Origin: Prevotella merdae
GTDB lineage: Bacteria; Bacteroidota; Bacteroidia; Bacteroidales; Bacteroidaceae
NCBI RefSeq assembly: GCF_900290275.1
Contig: NZ_LT985323.1
Location: forward strand, 1,203,241-1,267,240
Direction of reading: 5' to 3'
Length of the DNA stretch: 64,000 nt
In this document: positions 7,420-18,379 of the stretch, piece after piece
Layout: each line of letters begins with the position of its first letter
How positions within the stretch are numbered: the stretch's first letter is position 1
The notes under the pieces: model-generated
Databases searched by the model: none
Told to the model about the DNA's origin: nothing
The model's input: the letters and a program-made list of their open reading frames with translations, nothing else
Translations under genes and position numbers: made by a program

Positions 7420-9595
7420 GATGCGACATAAATTGACAACACTCTTTGTGGCAATAATAATCTTTATAGCTACCACTTTTCCAGTGGCTGCACATATCCA
7501 GCATGCCATATCTTGTGTCGCATCCAATAATTTCGTACATACTCCCAAACATATATGCTCTTTTGATACCATCCCAAACTATGTCATCCCCTATAATGTG
7601 CCGCTTGTCGACAAAGCCCCCGTTACAGCAGTAGACGCTAATCTTAGCCAGTTGCTTGTGCCCGTTAAGCATTATTGTCTTCATACTCACGACCTTGCAG
7701 CCGTCGACCGTGCCCTTAAGCCCTATATGCTCTATGCCAAGGAGCACAACAGGATAGAGCATTTCTACACCGAAGTGTCATTACGTACAACATTCCTTGT
7801 CAATTCTTCTGCCAATTATGCGGCGGCTATCGACTATCAAACCAAGATGCTCGATTATGCCAAGAAGCACAATCATCTGTACGGCATAATGACCGGACTG
7901 GTGTCTCTCGGCAATATGCACCGCTCGTGCTTTCAGCTGGTGCAGGCTATTGACGCCTACAAACAGGCTCTTGAACTTAACAAGAAGTATCCGTCACGTT
8001 TTCATGATATAGGCATCGACTACAAACGCATAGCCGAGTGTTATTTTATTGCCATCAACTTCGAGAAGACTCTTGAGATGGCTAACCTCGGTTTGGCTTT
8101 GTCAAAGTCGGAAGTTAGCATTGGCGGACTACAGTGCATAAAGGCCTTAGCCCTCTTTATGCTCGACCGAGATGCAGAATTTATCAAGGCATACAATGCC
8201 TATAAGTCGTATACCAATGTTGCTTTAGGTGTATCGCCTCATATGGCAAACTGCGTGGAGGTAATGAAGAAGATATACGATGCTGACTATGCAGCCGTCG
8301 ACAAAATGCTTACTCATGAAAATATCGGAGGGTACATCACTTATATAGATGTAGCTTACAACAAGCGTCTCAAGAACTATCCGCGTGTGTTGGATGCCAT
8401 GCGCCGCTACAACATTCTTGCCTATGGCGAGAGCAACGGAGCCTTTGCCCCTGGTTTTATGCAGATGGGCAGTGTCGTAACTAATAACCTCGCCGAGCTC
8501 GACCGCCGTCGTGCCGCCAATGAGAACTCGCGTCTTGAGCTTACTCGCATTAACTTGGAACTGACAAAGACCCAACTCGAGCTTTATCTCTCTCGCGACT
8601 CGCAGCTCATAGCAAATACAGCTGCCGAGTCGCAGCGTCTTACGTACAACAATCAGCGTTTGCTTGCTCGCCAGTTGTCCGACTCGCTTGCCACACAGCG
8701 TCTTCTGCGCAAGGCAAGCCTGGAAAAGGCAGAGTCGGACCGCATACGTTTTGTTATGAGTCTTGGTGCCATATTGGTAGTGATGGCATTCTGCATAATG
8801 TACATTATCCGCAACAACAGGATAGCCAAACAACTCAAGCGTACAAACATCAACCTGCATCGCACTCACCACAGCCTCAGCATAGCCACAGCCGAGGCAA
8901 TGGAGGCCGACCGTAATAAGACCGAGTTTATGCAGAATATGAGTCACGAGATACGCACACCGCTCAACGCTATAGTAGGATTTACGCAAGTGCTTGTTGG
9001 CGACGACACCCCGCTCTCGACCGAAGAGCGCCTCAATATGACGAAGATTGTTAGCTCAAATACCGAAGTGCTCAACAATCTTGTCAATGAGATACTCGAC
9101 CTCACAAGCATCGAAACCGACAAGTACGTATTCAAGAAGGACAATGTGTCAATCAACAGTATATGCCATCGTGCGCTCAGTGCTGCCAGCCATCTCAAGC
9201 CAAAGGATGTAAGCCTGCTTTTCGAGGAGCAGCTACCCAACTCGTTCTGTCTTGCTACTGATGCCGACCGTGTAAGCCAGGTATTGTACAATCTTCTTAC
9301 CAATGCCTTGAAAAATACCACCCAAGGCAGCGTTGTGCTTGATTGCACAGCCGATGGCAATTCAAAGAAGCTCACCTTAAGCGTTACCGATACAGGTATA
9401 GGTGTGCCAAAGGATAAGCAAAAGTATATATTCGAGCGTTTTAGTAAGCTCGACACCTTCAAGCAAGGTGTGGGTCTGGGTCTTGACATCTGCCGTATTA
9501 TAGCCCAAAAGCTGGGCGGAACCATAGATATCGACCCCACATACACCAATGGAGCCCGCTTTGTATTCACCCTTCCGCTCGTCAGTTGCAGCTGA
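7409..9595 (+). CDS. TPR-containing sensor histidine kinase
   Basis: Membrane sensor kinase of 728 residues; ATG 7421 is an alternative start that puts MRHKLTTLF at the front of the signal sequence. Residues about 80-330 are helical TPR-like repeats (for example YGIMTGLVSLGNMHRSCFQLVQAIDAYKQ within 165-200), then a coiled coil (about 355-445) and a TM helix (about 448-467). HisKA has the phospho-acceptor His513 in MSHEIRTPL. HATPase_c has the N box NLLTNALKNT, the G1 box VTDTGIGVP and the G2 box GVGLGLDI. There is no receiver or DNA-binding domain, so a separate response regulator is needed; none is adjacent. The sensor part is predicted to face the periplasm. Confidence 0.92.
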   Translation: MSNKMRHKLTTLFVAIIIFIATTFPVAAHIQHAISCVASNNFVHTPKHICSFDTIPNYVIPYNVPLVDKAPVTAVDANLSQLLVPVKHYCLHTHDLAAVDRALKPYMLYAKEHNRIEHFYTEVSLRTTFLVNSSANYAAAIDYQTKMLDYAKKHNHLYGIMTGLVSLGNMHRSCFQLVQAIDAYKQALELNKKYPSRFHDIGIDYKRIAECYFIAINFEKTLEMANLGLALSKSEVSIGGLQCIKALALFMLDRDAEFIKAYNAYKSYTNVALGVSPHMANCVEVMKKIYDADYAAVDKMLTHENIGGYITYIDVAYNKRLKNYPRVLDAMRRYNILAYGESNGAFAPGFMQMGSVVTNNLAELDRRRAANENSRLELTRINLELTKTQLELYLSRDSQLIANTAAESQRLTYNNQRLLARQLSDSLATQRLLRKASLEKAESDRIRFVMSLGAILVVMAFCIMYIIRNNRIAKQLKRTNINLHRTHHSLSIATAEAMEADRNKTEFMQNMSHEIRTPLNAIVGFTQVLVGDDTPLSTEERLNMTKIVSSNTEVLNNLVNEILDLTSIETDKYVFKKDNVSINSICHRALSAASHLKPKDVSLLFEEQLPNSFCLATDADRVSQVLYNLLTNALKNTTQGSVVLDCTADGNSKKLTLSVTDTGIGVPKDKQKYIFERFSKLDTFKQGVGLGLDICRIIAQKLGGTIDIDPTYTNGARFVFTLPLVSCS

Positions 9596-9635
9596 CGAGT
9601 GGCGCTAATGACGTTAATTTGCTTTAATCATATAA

Positions 9636-11186
<1,551 letters not shown>

Positions 11187-11228
11187 GCATTCACTGTGCC
11201 ATGCGGTTTTTGCAAGTCATGCCGCTGG

Positions 11229-11288
11229 CAATAGCAATATCAAAGCAATGGCCCGGACTGTTACCACGTGTGACATCCGCACCATTGC
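11229..11288 (+). other. Intergenic inverted repeat after guaB
   Basis: AAGCAATGG and CCATTGCTT face each other across about 30 bases in the guaB/parvulin gap. A long-loop hairpin is possible, but no T tract follows directly, so I do not call it a terminator. Confidence 0.3.
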
Positions 11289-11329
11289 TTAACGCGTTTT
11301 AAATATAAACAAGTATTTCGCACACAAAA

Positions 11330-12754
11330 ATGAAGTTTAAATCACTGTTGGCTGCCATGCTCATTGTTGCAAGCAGCGCTAGTGCACAGACCGCCGATCC
11401 CGTTGTTATGACCATAAACGGAAAGCCTGTCTTGCGCTCAGAATTTGAGTATTCGTACAACAAGAACAACTCCGAGACAGTTGTCGACAAGAAAAATGTC
11501 GCCGACTACGTGCCCTTGTTTGTCAACTACAAGCTTAAGGTGCTTGCCGCCGAGGCTGCTGGCATCGACACAACAAGTGCTTTTCGCAAGGAGTTTCTTA
11601 CCTATCGCGACCAACAGGTGCGTCCCTCGTTCATCAACGATGATGATGTAGAAACCGAGGCTTACAGAATATATAAGGAGATACAGACACGCATCGACAG
11701 CAATGGCGGATTGGTACGTCCAGCGCACATTCTTGTCATGCTCAAGCAGAACGCCACGCAAGCAGAGCAAGATGCTGCCAAATTGCGTGCCGATTCGATA
11801 TATAAGGCACTTGTAAATGGTGCCAACTTTGCCGATCTTGCCCGCCGCGTTTCCGACGACAAAGGTTCGGCTGCCCGTGGAGGAGATGTTTCATGGGTTC
11901 AGAAGGGACAAACCGTCAAGGAGTTTGAGGACGTGGTGTTCGCAATGAAGAAGGGCGAACTCTCCAAGCCGTTCCTCTCGCCTTTTGGATATCACATTGT
12001 AAAACTTACAGACAAGCAAAACTTCTTCCCATACGACTCGCTTCGTACTGATATACGCCGCTTTATTGACCAGCGCGGACTGCGTGAACGCATTATCTCG
12101 CAGAAACTCGACTCTCTAGCAAAGGCTGCCAAGCCTGCCACAACAGTTCAGGCTCTGCTCGACCAACGTGTCAAAGAGATGTCTGCCAAGGATTCAGGGC
12201 TGCGTAATCTTATACGCGAGTATCACGACGGTCTGCTTCTTTACGAAATCTCTAACCGTTTGGTATGGGATAAGGCAGCCAAGGACGAAGCAGGACTTGC
12301 CGCTTTCTTTAAGAAGAACCGCAAGCGCTATGCCTGGACCGAGCCACGCTTTAAGGGCATTGCCTACAACTGTAAGGATGCTGCCGACGTTGAGGCTGTA
12401 AAGCGTTCTATTAAAAAGGTCGACTTTGCCGACTGGGCAGAAACTCTTCGCAAGCAGTTCAACGACTCAACATTGCGCATTAAGGTAGTCAAGGGTGTGT
12501 TCAAGAAGGGCGATAATGCTCTGGTTGACCGTGAAGTCTTCCATAAGGACACAACCTATACAGCACCTAAGGGATACGAGCATGTAGCCGTATTTGGCAA
12601 GACTCTCAAGGCTCCTAAGACTTACGACGATGTTCGCGAACTCGTGGTTGCCGACTATCAGGAGTATCTTGAGAAACAGTGGATAGCCGACCTCCGCAAG
12701 CAATATCATGTAGTACTGAACGAGGAGGTACTTGCAACAGTCAATAAGCATTAA
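11330..12754 (+). CDS. Periplasmic parvulin-type peptidyl-prolyl isomerase (PpiC/PrsA-like)
   Basis: Exported folding factor of 474 residues. The signal peptide (MKFKSLLAAMLIVASSASAQ) is followed by a SurA/PpiC N-terminal chaperone region (about 25-125), a parvulin domain (about 128-232; RPAHILVML at its start, FGYHIVKLTDK at its end) and a C-terminal helical region of about 240 residues. It opens a run of envelope-assembly genes (second parvulin protein, OstA-like protein) in an order common in Bacteroidota, which suggests a role in outer-membrane protein folding. Confidence 0.92.
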   Translation: MKFKSLLAAMLIVASSASAQTADPVVMTINGKPVLRSEFEYSYNKNNSETVVDKKNVADYVPLFVNYKLKVLAAEAAGIDTTSAFRKEFLTYRDQQVRPSFINDDDVETEAYRIYKEIQTRIDSNGGLVRPAHILVMLKQNATQAEQDAAKLRADSIYKALVNGANFADLARRVSDDKGSAARGGDVSWVQKGQTVKEFEDVVFAMKKGELSKPFLSPFGYHIVKLTDKQNFFPYDSLRTDIRRFIDQRGLRERIISQKLDSLAKAAKPATTVQALLDQRVKEMSAKDSGLRNLIREYHDGLLLYEISNRLVWDKAAKDEAGLAAFFKKNRKRYAWTEPRFKGIAYNCKDAADVEAVKRSIKKVDFADWAETLRKQFNDSTLRIKVVKGVFKKGDNALVDREVFHKDTTYTAPKGYEHVAVFGKTLKAPKTYDDVRELVVADYQEYLEKQWIADLRKQYHVVLNEEVLATVNKH

Positions 12755-12825
12755 GCCTTGCGGTCGGTTGCTGATAAAGTATTCACCCTCTATTATACAT
12801 TAATATATATAGTAACAAGACATAA

Positions 12826-14298
12826 ATGCACAAACAGAACAAATTGATTATAGCCATTCTGGCGCTCCTTGTCTGCGCCGGTACAATGGCAAATGCTGGA
12901 CATCCTTCTGCCAAGAAGCATGTGGTTGTGGCTGATACAACCGATATGGCTGTGTCTCTGCCCGACACAACCGAGAGCCGTCCGGTTGTCGACAATGATA
13001 TTCCGACACATAGCATAGCCGATGAGGTTATATGGGTTGTGGGCGATGAGCCTATACTTAAGTCGGACGTGGAGATTATGCGACTCCAAGGAGAGGCCGA
13101 AGGTGTAGAGTGGCATGGCGATCCCGAATGTGTTATTCCTGAGCAGATAGCCGTACAGAAGCTCTTCCTTCATCAGGCCGAAATAGATTCGCTAACAGTT
13201 ACCGAGAGCGAGATTGCCCAAAACATCGACATGCAGATTAATCGTTGGATACAACAGGCTGGCTCACGCGAGAAACTGGAAGAATATAAGAAGATGAGCA
13301 TTACACAACTCCGCTCGCAGCTCCACGACGACTTCCGCAACAATCAGCTCATTCAGCAGATGAAGGAGAAACTGGTTCAGGACATAACCGTTACACCATC
13401 CGATGTGCGCAACTATTTCCGCAATATGCCAGAGGATAGTATTCCGTTTGTGCCTACTGAGGTAGAGGTCGAAATCATAACCCGTCAGCCTAAGATTGAG
13501 CAAGATGAGATAAACCGCATTAAGAACGAACTGCGCGAGTATACCGAGCGTGTCAATAGTGGCGAGACATCGTTTGCCACTCTCGCACGTCTCTACTCCG
13601 AGGATCCTGGATCTGCACGTCAGGGTGGCGAGATGGACTATGTTGGTCGTGGTATGCTCGACCCTGCCTTTGCAGCTGTAGCCTTCAACCTTACCGACCC
13701 TAAGAAGATTTCAAAGATTGTAGAGTCGGAGTATGGCTACCACATTATACAGCTCATCGACAAGCGTGGCGATAAAATTAAGGTACGTCACATACTTCGT
13801 ATACCGCGTGTGTCTGAGGCGGCAACCGACTCCATGCGCTTGCGTCTCGACTCGCTTGCTACCGAAATTCGTGCCGATAAGTTCTCGTTTGAGGAGGCAG
13901 CGTCTTTTGCATCCGACGATAAGGATACCCGCAACAACCACGGCTTGATGTCGTTCAACGGTGAAGATGGTCGCACATCCAAGTTCCAAATGAAGGATCT
14001 GCCAACAGAGGTGGCTCGCGAGGTAGAGAAAATGGAGGTTGGCGATGTCTCCAACGCTTTCCGAATGATTAACGAGAAGGGCAAGACTGTTGTTGCAATC
14101 GTCAAACTTAAGAGTCGCACCCCAGCCCACCGTGCAACAATAACCGAAGACTTCCAGGTGATGAAGAACCTCGTGCTACAAAAGGAGCGCGCCGACTTCC
14201 TACACCAGTGGGTAGTAAACAAGATTAAGACCACGTACGTGCGAATGAAGGATCGCTACAAGTCGTGCAATTTCGAGTATGAAGGTTGGGTAAAGTAA
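12826..14298 (+). CDS. SurA-like periplasmic chaperone with two parvulin domains
   Basis: Exported protein of 490 residues: signal sequence (LIIAILALLVCAGTMANA), SurA_N-type helical domain (about 62-190, beginning DEVIWVVGDEPILKSDVEI), first parvulin domain (about 200-305, ending YGYHIIQLIDKRG) and second parvulin-like domain (about 310-420, starting KVRHILRIP). This is the classical SurA layout for chaperoning unfolded outer-membrane proteins. It lies 71 bases after the first parvulin gene and 48 bases before the OstA-like gene. Which isomerase domain is active cannot be decided by eye. Confidence 0.92.
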   Translation: MHKQNKLIIAILALLVCAGTMANAGHPSAKKHVVVADTTDMAVSLPDTTESRPVVDNDIPTHSIADEVIWVVGDEPILKSDVEIMRLQGEAEGVEWHGDPECVIPEQIAVQKLFLHQAEIDSLTVTESEIAQNIDMQINRWIQQAGSREKLEEYKKMSITQLRSQLHDDFRNNQLIQQMKEKLVQDITVTPSDVRNYFRNMPEDSIPFVPTEVEVEIITRQPKIEQDEINRIKNELREYTERVNSGETSFATLARLYSEDPGSARQGGEMDYVGRGMLDPAFAAVAFNLTDPKKISKIVESEYGYHIIQLIDKRGDKIKVRHILRIPRVSEAATDSMRLRLDSLATEIRADKFSFEEAASFASDDKDTRNNHGLMSFNGEDGRTSKFQMKDLPTEVAREVEKMEVGDVSNAFRMINEKGKTVVAIVKLKSRTPAHRATITEDFQVMKNLVLQKERADFLHQWVVNKIKTTYVRMKDRYKSCNFEYEGWVK

Positions 14299-14346
14299 TC
14301 CTCCAACCTCCCCACACAAATGTGGAAGGAGAGTAATATTATAGAA
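14299..14346 (+). repeat. C/T-rich intergenic hairpin unit
   Basis: The gap holds a small hairpin (CCACA-caaa-TGTGG) inside CCTCC/GGAG flanks. A CCCCTCC/GGAGGGG unit at 31261-31280 has a similar look, and pyrimidine-rich intergenic hairpins of this kind are common in Bacteroidota genomes. Confidence 0.4.
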
Positions 14347-16002
14347 ATGAAGAAACAAAATCCTATAAAATTCAATTGGCATAGAACGGTTTTGCTGACC
14401 GTTCTATGCCTTTTTGTATTTTCTCTGTTCTCGGCATTAGCCGCACCATACAAGCAAAAGAAGCGCAAGAAGACCGACGAGCGTGTGTATCTTGTGCATG
14501 CCGACGAACTTAGTTATGATGTTTACAGTGCCGTGCCCGATGCTCAGATTCTACGTGGCAAGGTACACTTTACGCATGCCGGTTCGCAGCTTACATGCGA
14601 TAGTGCCTACTTCTATCAAGAGTCCAACTCGGTTGAGGCTTTCGGACATGTACACTTCCGTCAGGGTGACACGCTGTCGCTTACATGCGACTATGCCGAC
14701 TATAACGGAGCCGACCAGATGATGCATGCACGCCATAAGGTGGTGCTAAAGCATCGCACGCAGACATTGTACACTGATTCGCTCGACTACGACCGTATAT
14801 ACGACCTTGCCTACTTCTTCGAGGGTGGCAAGTTGGTAGATGGCAAGGACCGCCTTGTTTCCGATTGGGGTGCTTATAGCACAGCCACACGTCAGGCTTC
14901 GTTCTATTATGGTGTCGAGATGTATTCCGGTAAGAACCATATCACCACCGACACCCTGCACTACGACACACGTACATCGATAGCTCATATTGTAGGTCCT
15001 TCTACCGTAACGTCTAAAGGAAGCATCATTCACACCACTAATGCATATCTCAACTCGCGTACCGACCAGTCACAACTCTTTGGTCGTTCTACAATTGTCG
15101 ACAAGGACAAATCGATAACTGGCGACTCGCTTTTCCATAACAGTAAGACTGGTCTTAATGAGGGCTTTGGTAATGTGATATATATCGACAAGGAGAACAA
15201 GAACGAGCTTCGTGCCGAGCATGTGTTATACAACGAACATACGGGTTATGGCTATGCCACCAAACGAGCCCTGATGCTCGACTACTCGCAGAAGGACACC
15301 CTTTGGATGCATGCCGACTCGCTTAAAATATATACCTTCAACATGGGCACCGACTCTGTATATCGCAAGGTACACGCATTCCCACATGTGCGTGCCTACC
15401 GTCAAGACCTTCAGGCTGTGTGCGACTCGCTTGTGTTCAATTCGCAAGACTCATGCATGACCATGTATCGCGACCCTATAGCATGGAACATAAACCGACA
15501 GCTACTGGGCGAGGTAATGAAGGTATATATGAACGATTCCACCATACGCAAGGCCGAAATAATAGGTCAGGCCCTATCTGTTGAGCAGGTTGATGACAAG
15601 AACCACTTCAACCAAGTGTCATCTACACGTATGGATGCTTATTTCATTGATGGTGCCATGCGCCGTGCCGATGCCGTGGGCAATGTCAAGACAGTGTTCT
15701 ACAACACCGACCAAAAGGATTCTGTGCTTACCGAGCTCAATTATCTCGAGACCGACACCATGCGCATGTATATGTCGCCCACACGTCAGCTCGAAAAGAT
15801 ATGGGCATCTAAGTCGGTTGGTACAATGTATCCCGTAACCCAGATACCGCCCGACAAGTATCGACTATCCGAATTCGCTTGGTTCGACTATGTTCGCCCA
15901 ACCGATAAGGACGACGTCTTTAATTGGCGTGGCAAGAAGGCGGGGTCGGAGCTTAAGGCAGTAAGAAGACGCGAAGCGCCGATTAGGAATTTTGAATTTT
16001 GA
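14347..16002 (+). CDS. OstA/LptA-like organic solvent tolerance protein
   Basis: Exported protein of 551 residues; an upstream in-frame start at 14320 lies in the gap repeat, while ATG 14347 gives a good signal peptide (MKKQNPIKFNWHR, then a hydrophobic core ending SALAAP). Residues about 45-330 show repeating beta-strand units typical of the OstA/LptA jelly-roll (DSAYFYQESNSVEAFGHV, DSLDYD, DSLFHN). Proteins of this family bridge lipopolysaccharide across the periplasm. The signal-peptide codons contain a perfect terminator-like hairpin (14378-14415). The last residues (EAPIRNFEF) and the stop codon come from an intergenic repeat that has invaded the 3' end. Confidence 0.88.
   Translation: MKKQNPIKFNWHRTVLLTVLCLFVFSLFSALAAPYKQKKRKKTDERVYLVHADELSYDVYSAVPDAQILRGKVHFTHAGSQLTCDSAYFYQESNSVEAFGHVHFRQGDTLSLTCDYADYNGADQMMHARHKVVLKHRTQTLYTDSLDYDRIYDLAYFFEGGKLVDGKDRLVSDWGAYSTATRQASFYYGVEMYSGKNHITTDTLHYDTRTSIAHIVGPSTVTSKGSIIHTTNAYLNSRTDQSQLFGRSTIVDKDKSITGDSLFHNSKTGLNEGFGNVIYIDKENKNELRAEHVLYNEHTGYGYATKRALMLDYSQKDTLWMHADSLKIYTFNMGTDSVYRKVHAFPHVRAYRQDLQAVCDSLVFNSQDSCMTMYRDPIAWNINRQLLGEVMKVYMNDSTIRKAEIIGQALSVEQVDDKNHFNQVSSTRMDAYFIDGAMRRADAVGNVKTVFYNTDQKDSVLTELNYLETDTMRMYMSPTRQLEKIWASKSVGTMYPVTQIPPDKYRLSEFAWFDYVRPTDKDDVFNWRGKKAGSELKAVRRREAPIRNFEF
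14378..14415 (+). terminator. Terminator-like hairpin inside the OstA-like coding sequence
   Basis: A perfect 13-bp stem (14378-14390 with 14398-14410), 7-base loop and TTTTT tail lie 31 bases inside the coding sequence, within the signal-peptide codons. It has the form of a factor-independent terminator and could reduce read-through from the chaperone genes into the OstA-like gene and mutL. The function is inferred from shape only. Confidence 0.5.
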
Positions 16003-16163
16003 GTTTTGAATTATGAGTTGTTGAGTTGCGAATTCATAATTCCTAATTGAATAATTCCTAATCGGCGTAGCCGACAATTCAAAACTCACAATTCAAAACT
16101 CACAACTCAAAATGCGCATAGCGCATAATTCAAAATTCACAACTCAAAATTCACAACTCAAAT
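15978..16163. repeat. AT-rich intergenic repeat array with nested inverted repeats
   Basis: A perfect 14-bp inverted repeat (15978-15991 with 16053-16066) encloses a smaller one (gaattatga / tcataattc). It is followed by tandem 14-base units of the type AATTCAAAACTCAC (about six copies with variants) interrupted by TGCGC-ATA-GCGCA and CGGC-GTA-GCCG mini-hairpins. It forms the last codons of the OstA-like gene and ends at the start codon of the next gene. A related but simpler array is at 50012-50071. Confidence 0.8.
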
Positions 16164-16406
16164 ATGCCTTACTTCTTCAATCGTCGTCCTCGTGGTTTCC
16201 ATTACACTCCGCGCTTCAGCAATGAGCGTCGCGATATTCTTGACAGTCTGCGTCGTGGAGTAAGTCCCGAGCAACTTGCACATCAGTCGGCCGAGGAGGC
16301 AGCTGCCTATCAGCGACATAGATGCCGTGCGTCGGCATTGCCTGGTTGCATTATAGCGTTGGCGGTAGTGCTGCTTGGCGTTCTGTTTATGATGTTGATG
16401 TATTAA
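16164..16406 (+). CDS. Small single-pass membrane protein
   Basis: Protein of 80 residues with a basic, Arg-rich N-terminal half (MPYFFNRRPRGFHYTPRF) and one C-terminal TM helix (about 58-79, ALPGCIIALAVVLLGVLFMM). The basic half is predicted to stay in the cytoplasm. It lies 30 bases before mutL and directly after the AT-rich repeat. I do not recognise a characterised family. Confidence 0.75.
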   Translation: MPYFFNRRPRGFHYTPRFSNERRDILDSLRRGVSPEQLAHQSAEEAAAYQRHRCRASALPGCIIALAVVLLGVLFMMLMY

Positions 16407-16436
16407 AAGCAAATCAATAATAATATATTCGATAAT

Positions 16437-18371
16437 ATGAGCGATATAATACAACTTCTTCCCGATTCTGTGGCCAATCAGATAGCTGCAGGCGAGGTTA
16501 TACAGCGCCCGGCAAGCGTTATAAAGGAGTTGGTGGAGAACTCTATAGATGCCGGTGCCACTTCTATTAATGTGGTGTGCACCGACTCTGGTCGCACATC
16601 CATACAGGTTGTCGACAATGGTAAGGGTATGTCCGAGACTGATGCACGTCTCTCTTTTGAGCGACATGCCACGTCTAAGATACGCCAGGCCGACGACCTC
16701 TTCAATCTTCACACCATGGGTTTCCGTGGCGAGGCGCTTGCATCTATAGCTGCTGTGGCACAGATTACGCTCAAAACCCGACTCAAAGGCGACGACGTTG
16801 GCACACAATTGTCTATAGCAGGCTCGCGTTTCGTGTCGCAAGACCCTTGCTCTTGTCCCGTGGGCAGCAATTTCCTTATCGAGAATTTGTTTTATAATGT
16901 GCCCGTTCGTCGCAAGTTTCTCAAGTCCAACGCCACCGAACTCAACAACATCATAACCGCATTTGAACGTATGGTGCTTGTCAATCCCGATGTGGCTTTC
17001 ACGCTATACAACAACCAGAACGAGCTGTACAACCTAAAAGCGGGTTCCTTGCGCCAGCGCATAGTGGATGTCTTTGGCAAGAAAATCAACCAACATCTCC
17101 TTACGCTCGACATCGATACCACTATGTGCAAGATTAATGGCTACGTGGGCAAGCCAGAATCGGCACGCAAGAAGGGCGCACGCCAGTTCTTCTTCGTTAA
17201 CGGACGTTATATGAAGCATCCTTATTTCCATAAGGCTGTTATGTCTGCTTACGAGCGACTCATACCCGAAGGCGACCAGGTGCCTTACTTTATCTACTTC
17301 ACCGTCAAGCCCCAAGATATCGACGTCAATATCCATCCTACCAAGACCGAGATAAAATTTGAGAACGAGTCTACTATATGGCAGATTCTTGCGGCAGCCG
17401 TTAAGGATGCGGTTGGCATGTTTAAGGATGTCACAGCTATCGAGTTCGACACCGAGGGACAACCCGATATACCTGCTCTTGGCGATGCCGCCGACGAGGT
17501 TAAGGCGCCCAAACTACAATACAATCCTTCGTACAATCCCTTCAACGAGTCATCACCACGCAGGCATGATACCGTGCCTGGGCAGTGGGAGCGCCTATAC
17601 GACGGACTTGCTGGTAGTTCCACACACCAACCATCGTTATTCCCATCGGCTAATGATGGTATAGTAAAGTCGAAAGCCAGTGCCATTCCGGTTGATGGCA
17701 TAATGCAGTCACGCCGATTTGCACAACCAGAGACACCTGACGAGGTGGCAACCGAAATGCCAGATAGCGATATGCCAGAAACTGTTCTGGAGAGTCCGAT
17801 AGAAGAGAAGTCGCCCGTACACTATCAGTATAAAGGCCAGTATATTATGACTGCCGTCAAGTCGGGACTGATGATTATCGACCAGCATAGAGCCCATACA
17901 CGCATACTATACGAACGCTATCTTGCACAGACAGCCGACCGTAAGGCATACAGCCAGAAGTTGCTCTTCCCTGAGACTATACACTTCGCCACTGCCGACG
18001 ACACAACCATGCGTGCTATATTGCCCGAGTTGCAGTCTATAGGCTTTGAGATATCAGAGCAGTCCGACTGTACCTACACCATCAATTCTGTTCCAGCAGG
18101 GCTCGACGGGCTTAATTACGTAACACTTGTGCAAGACCTCGTGGCTACAGCTGCCGACAAACCATCATCACCGGCTCAGGATATATGCCATGCCGTAGCC
18201 CTCGAACTTGCCCGTAATGCTGCTGTAGCCTACGGACAGGTGCTAACCAATTCGGAGATGGAGAACATCGTGAACGACCTCTTTGCCTGTTCCAACTTCA
18301 ATTACACCCCCGACGGCAAGCGTGTGCTTACGTTGTTAAGACAAACCGAGATGGAAAGGCTACTTGGGTGA
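16437..18371 (+). CDS. mutL: DNA mismatch repair protein MutL
   Basis: GHKL ATPase of 644 residues that couples mismatch recognition by MutS to downstream repair. N-terminal motifs: ELVENSIDAGAT (Asn and Asp of motif I), DNGKGM, ATSKI and GFRGEALASI. A transducer domain follows (about 210-330), then an acidic or polar linker (about 345-460) and the C-terminal dimerisation domain (about 470-644). The metal-binding endonuclease motif of many bacterial MutL proteins, DQHA-x2-E-x4-E, appears here as DQHRAHTRILYE, with Thr where the Glu is expected, and the terminal CPHGRP-type motif reads TPDGKR. Nicking activity is therefore doubtful. Confidence 0.97.
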   Translation: MSDIIQLLPDSVANQIAAGEVIQRPASVIKELVENSIDAGATSINVVCTDSGRTSIQVVDNGKGMSETDARLSFERHATSKIRQADDLFNLHTMGFRGEALASIAAVAQITLKTRLKGDDVGTQLSIAGSRFVSQDPCSCPVGSNFLIENLFYNVPVRRKFLKSNATELNNIITAFERMVLVNPDVAFTLYNNQNELYNLKAGSLRQRIVDVFGKKINQHLLTLDIDTTMCKINGYVGKPESARKKGARQFFFVNGRYMKHPYFHKAVMSAYERLIPEGDQVPYFIYFTVKPQDIDVNIHPTKTEIKFENESTIWQILAAAVKDAVGMFKDVTAIEFDTEGQPDIPALGDAADEVKAPKLQYNPSYNPFNESSPRRHDTVPGQWERLYDGLAGSSTHQPSLFPSANDGIVKSKASAIPVDGIMQSRRFAQPETPDEVATEMPDSDMPETVLESPIEEKSPVHYQYKGQYIMTAVKSGLMIIDQHRAHTRILYERYLAQTADRKAYSQKLLFPETIHFATADDTTMRAILPELQSIGFEISEQSDCTYTINSVPAGLDGLNYVTLVQDLVATAADKPSSPAQDICHAVALELARNAAVAYGQVLTNSEMENIVNDLFACSNFNYTPDGKRVLTLLRQTEMERLLG

Positions 18372-18379
18372 AAAAAGGC

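Noticed and set aside
9577-9600. CTCGTCAG / CTGACGAG hairpin at the end of the histidine kinase gene as a terminator
   Set aside because: The stem is good, but no T tract follows and the stop codon lies inside it. The guaB promoter is close by, so a terminator is possible but not supported.
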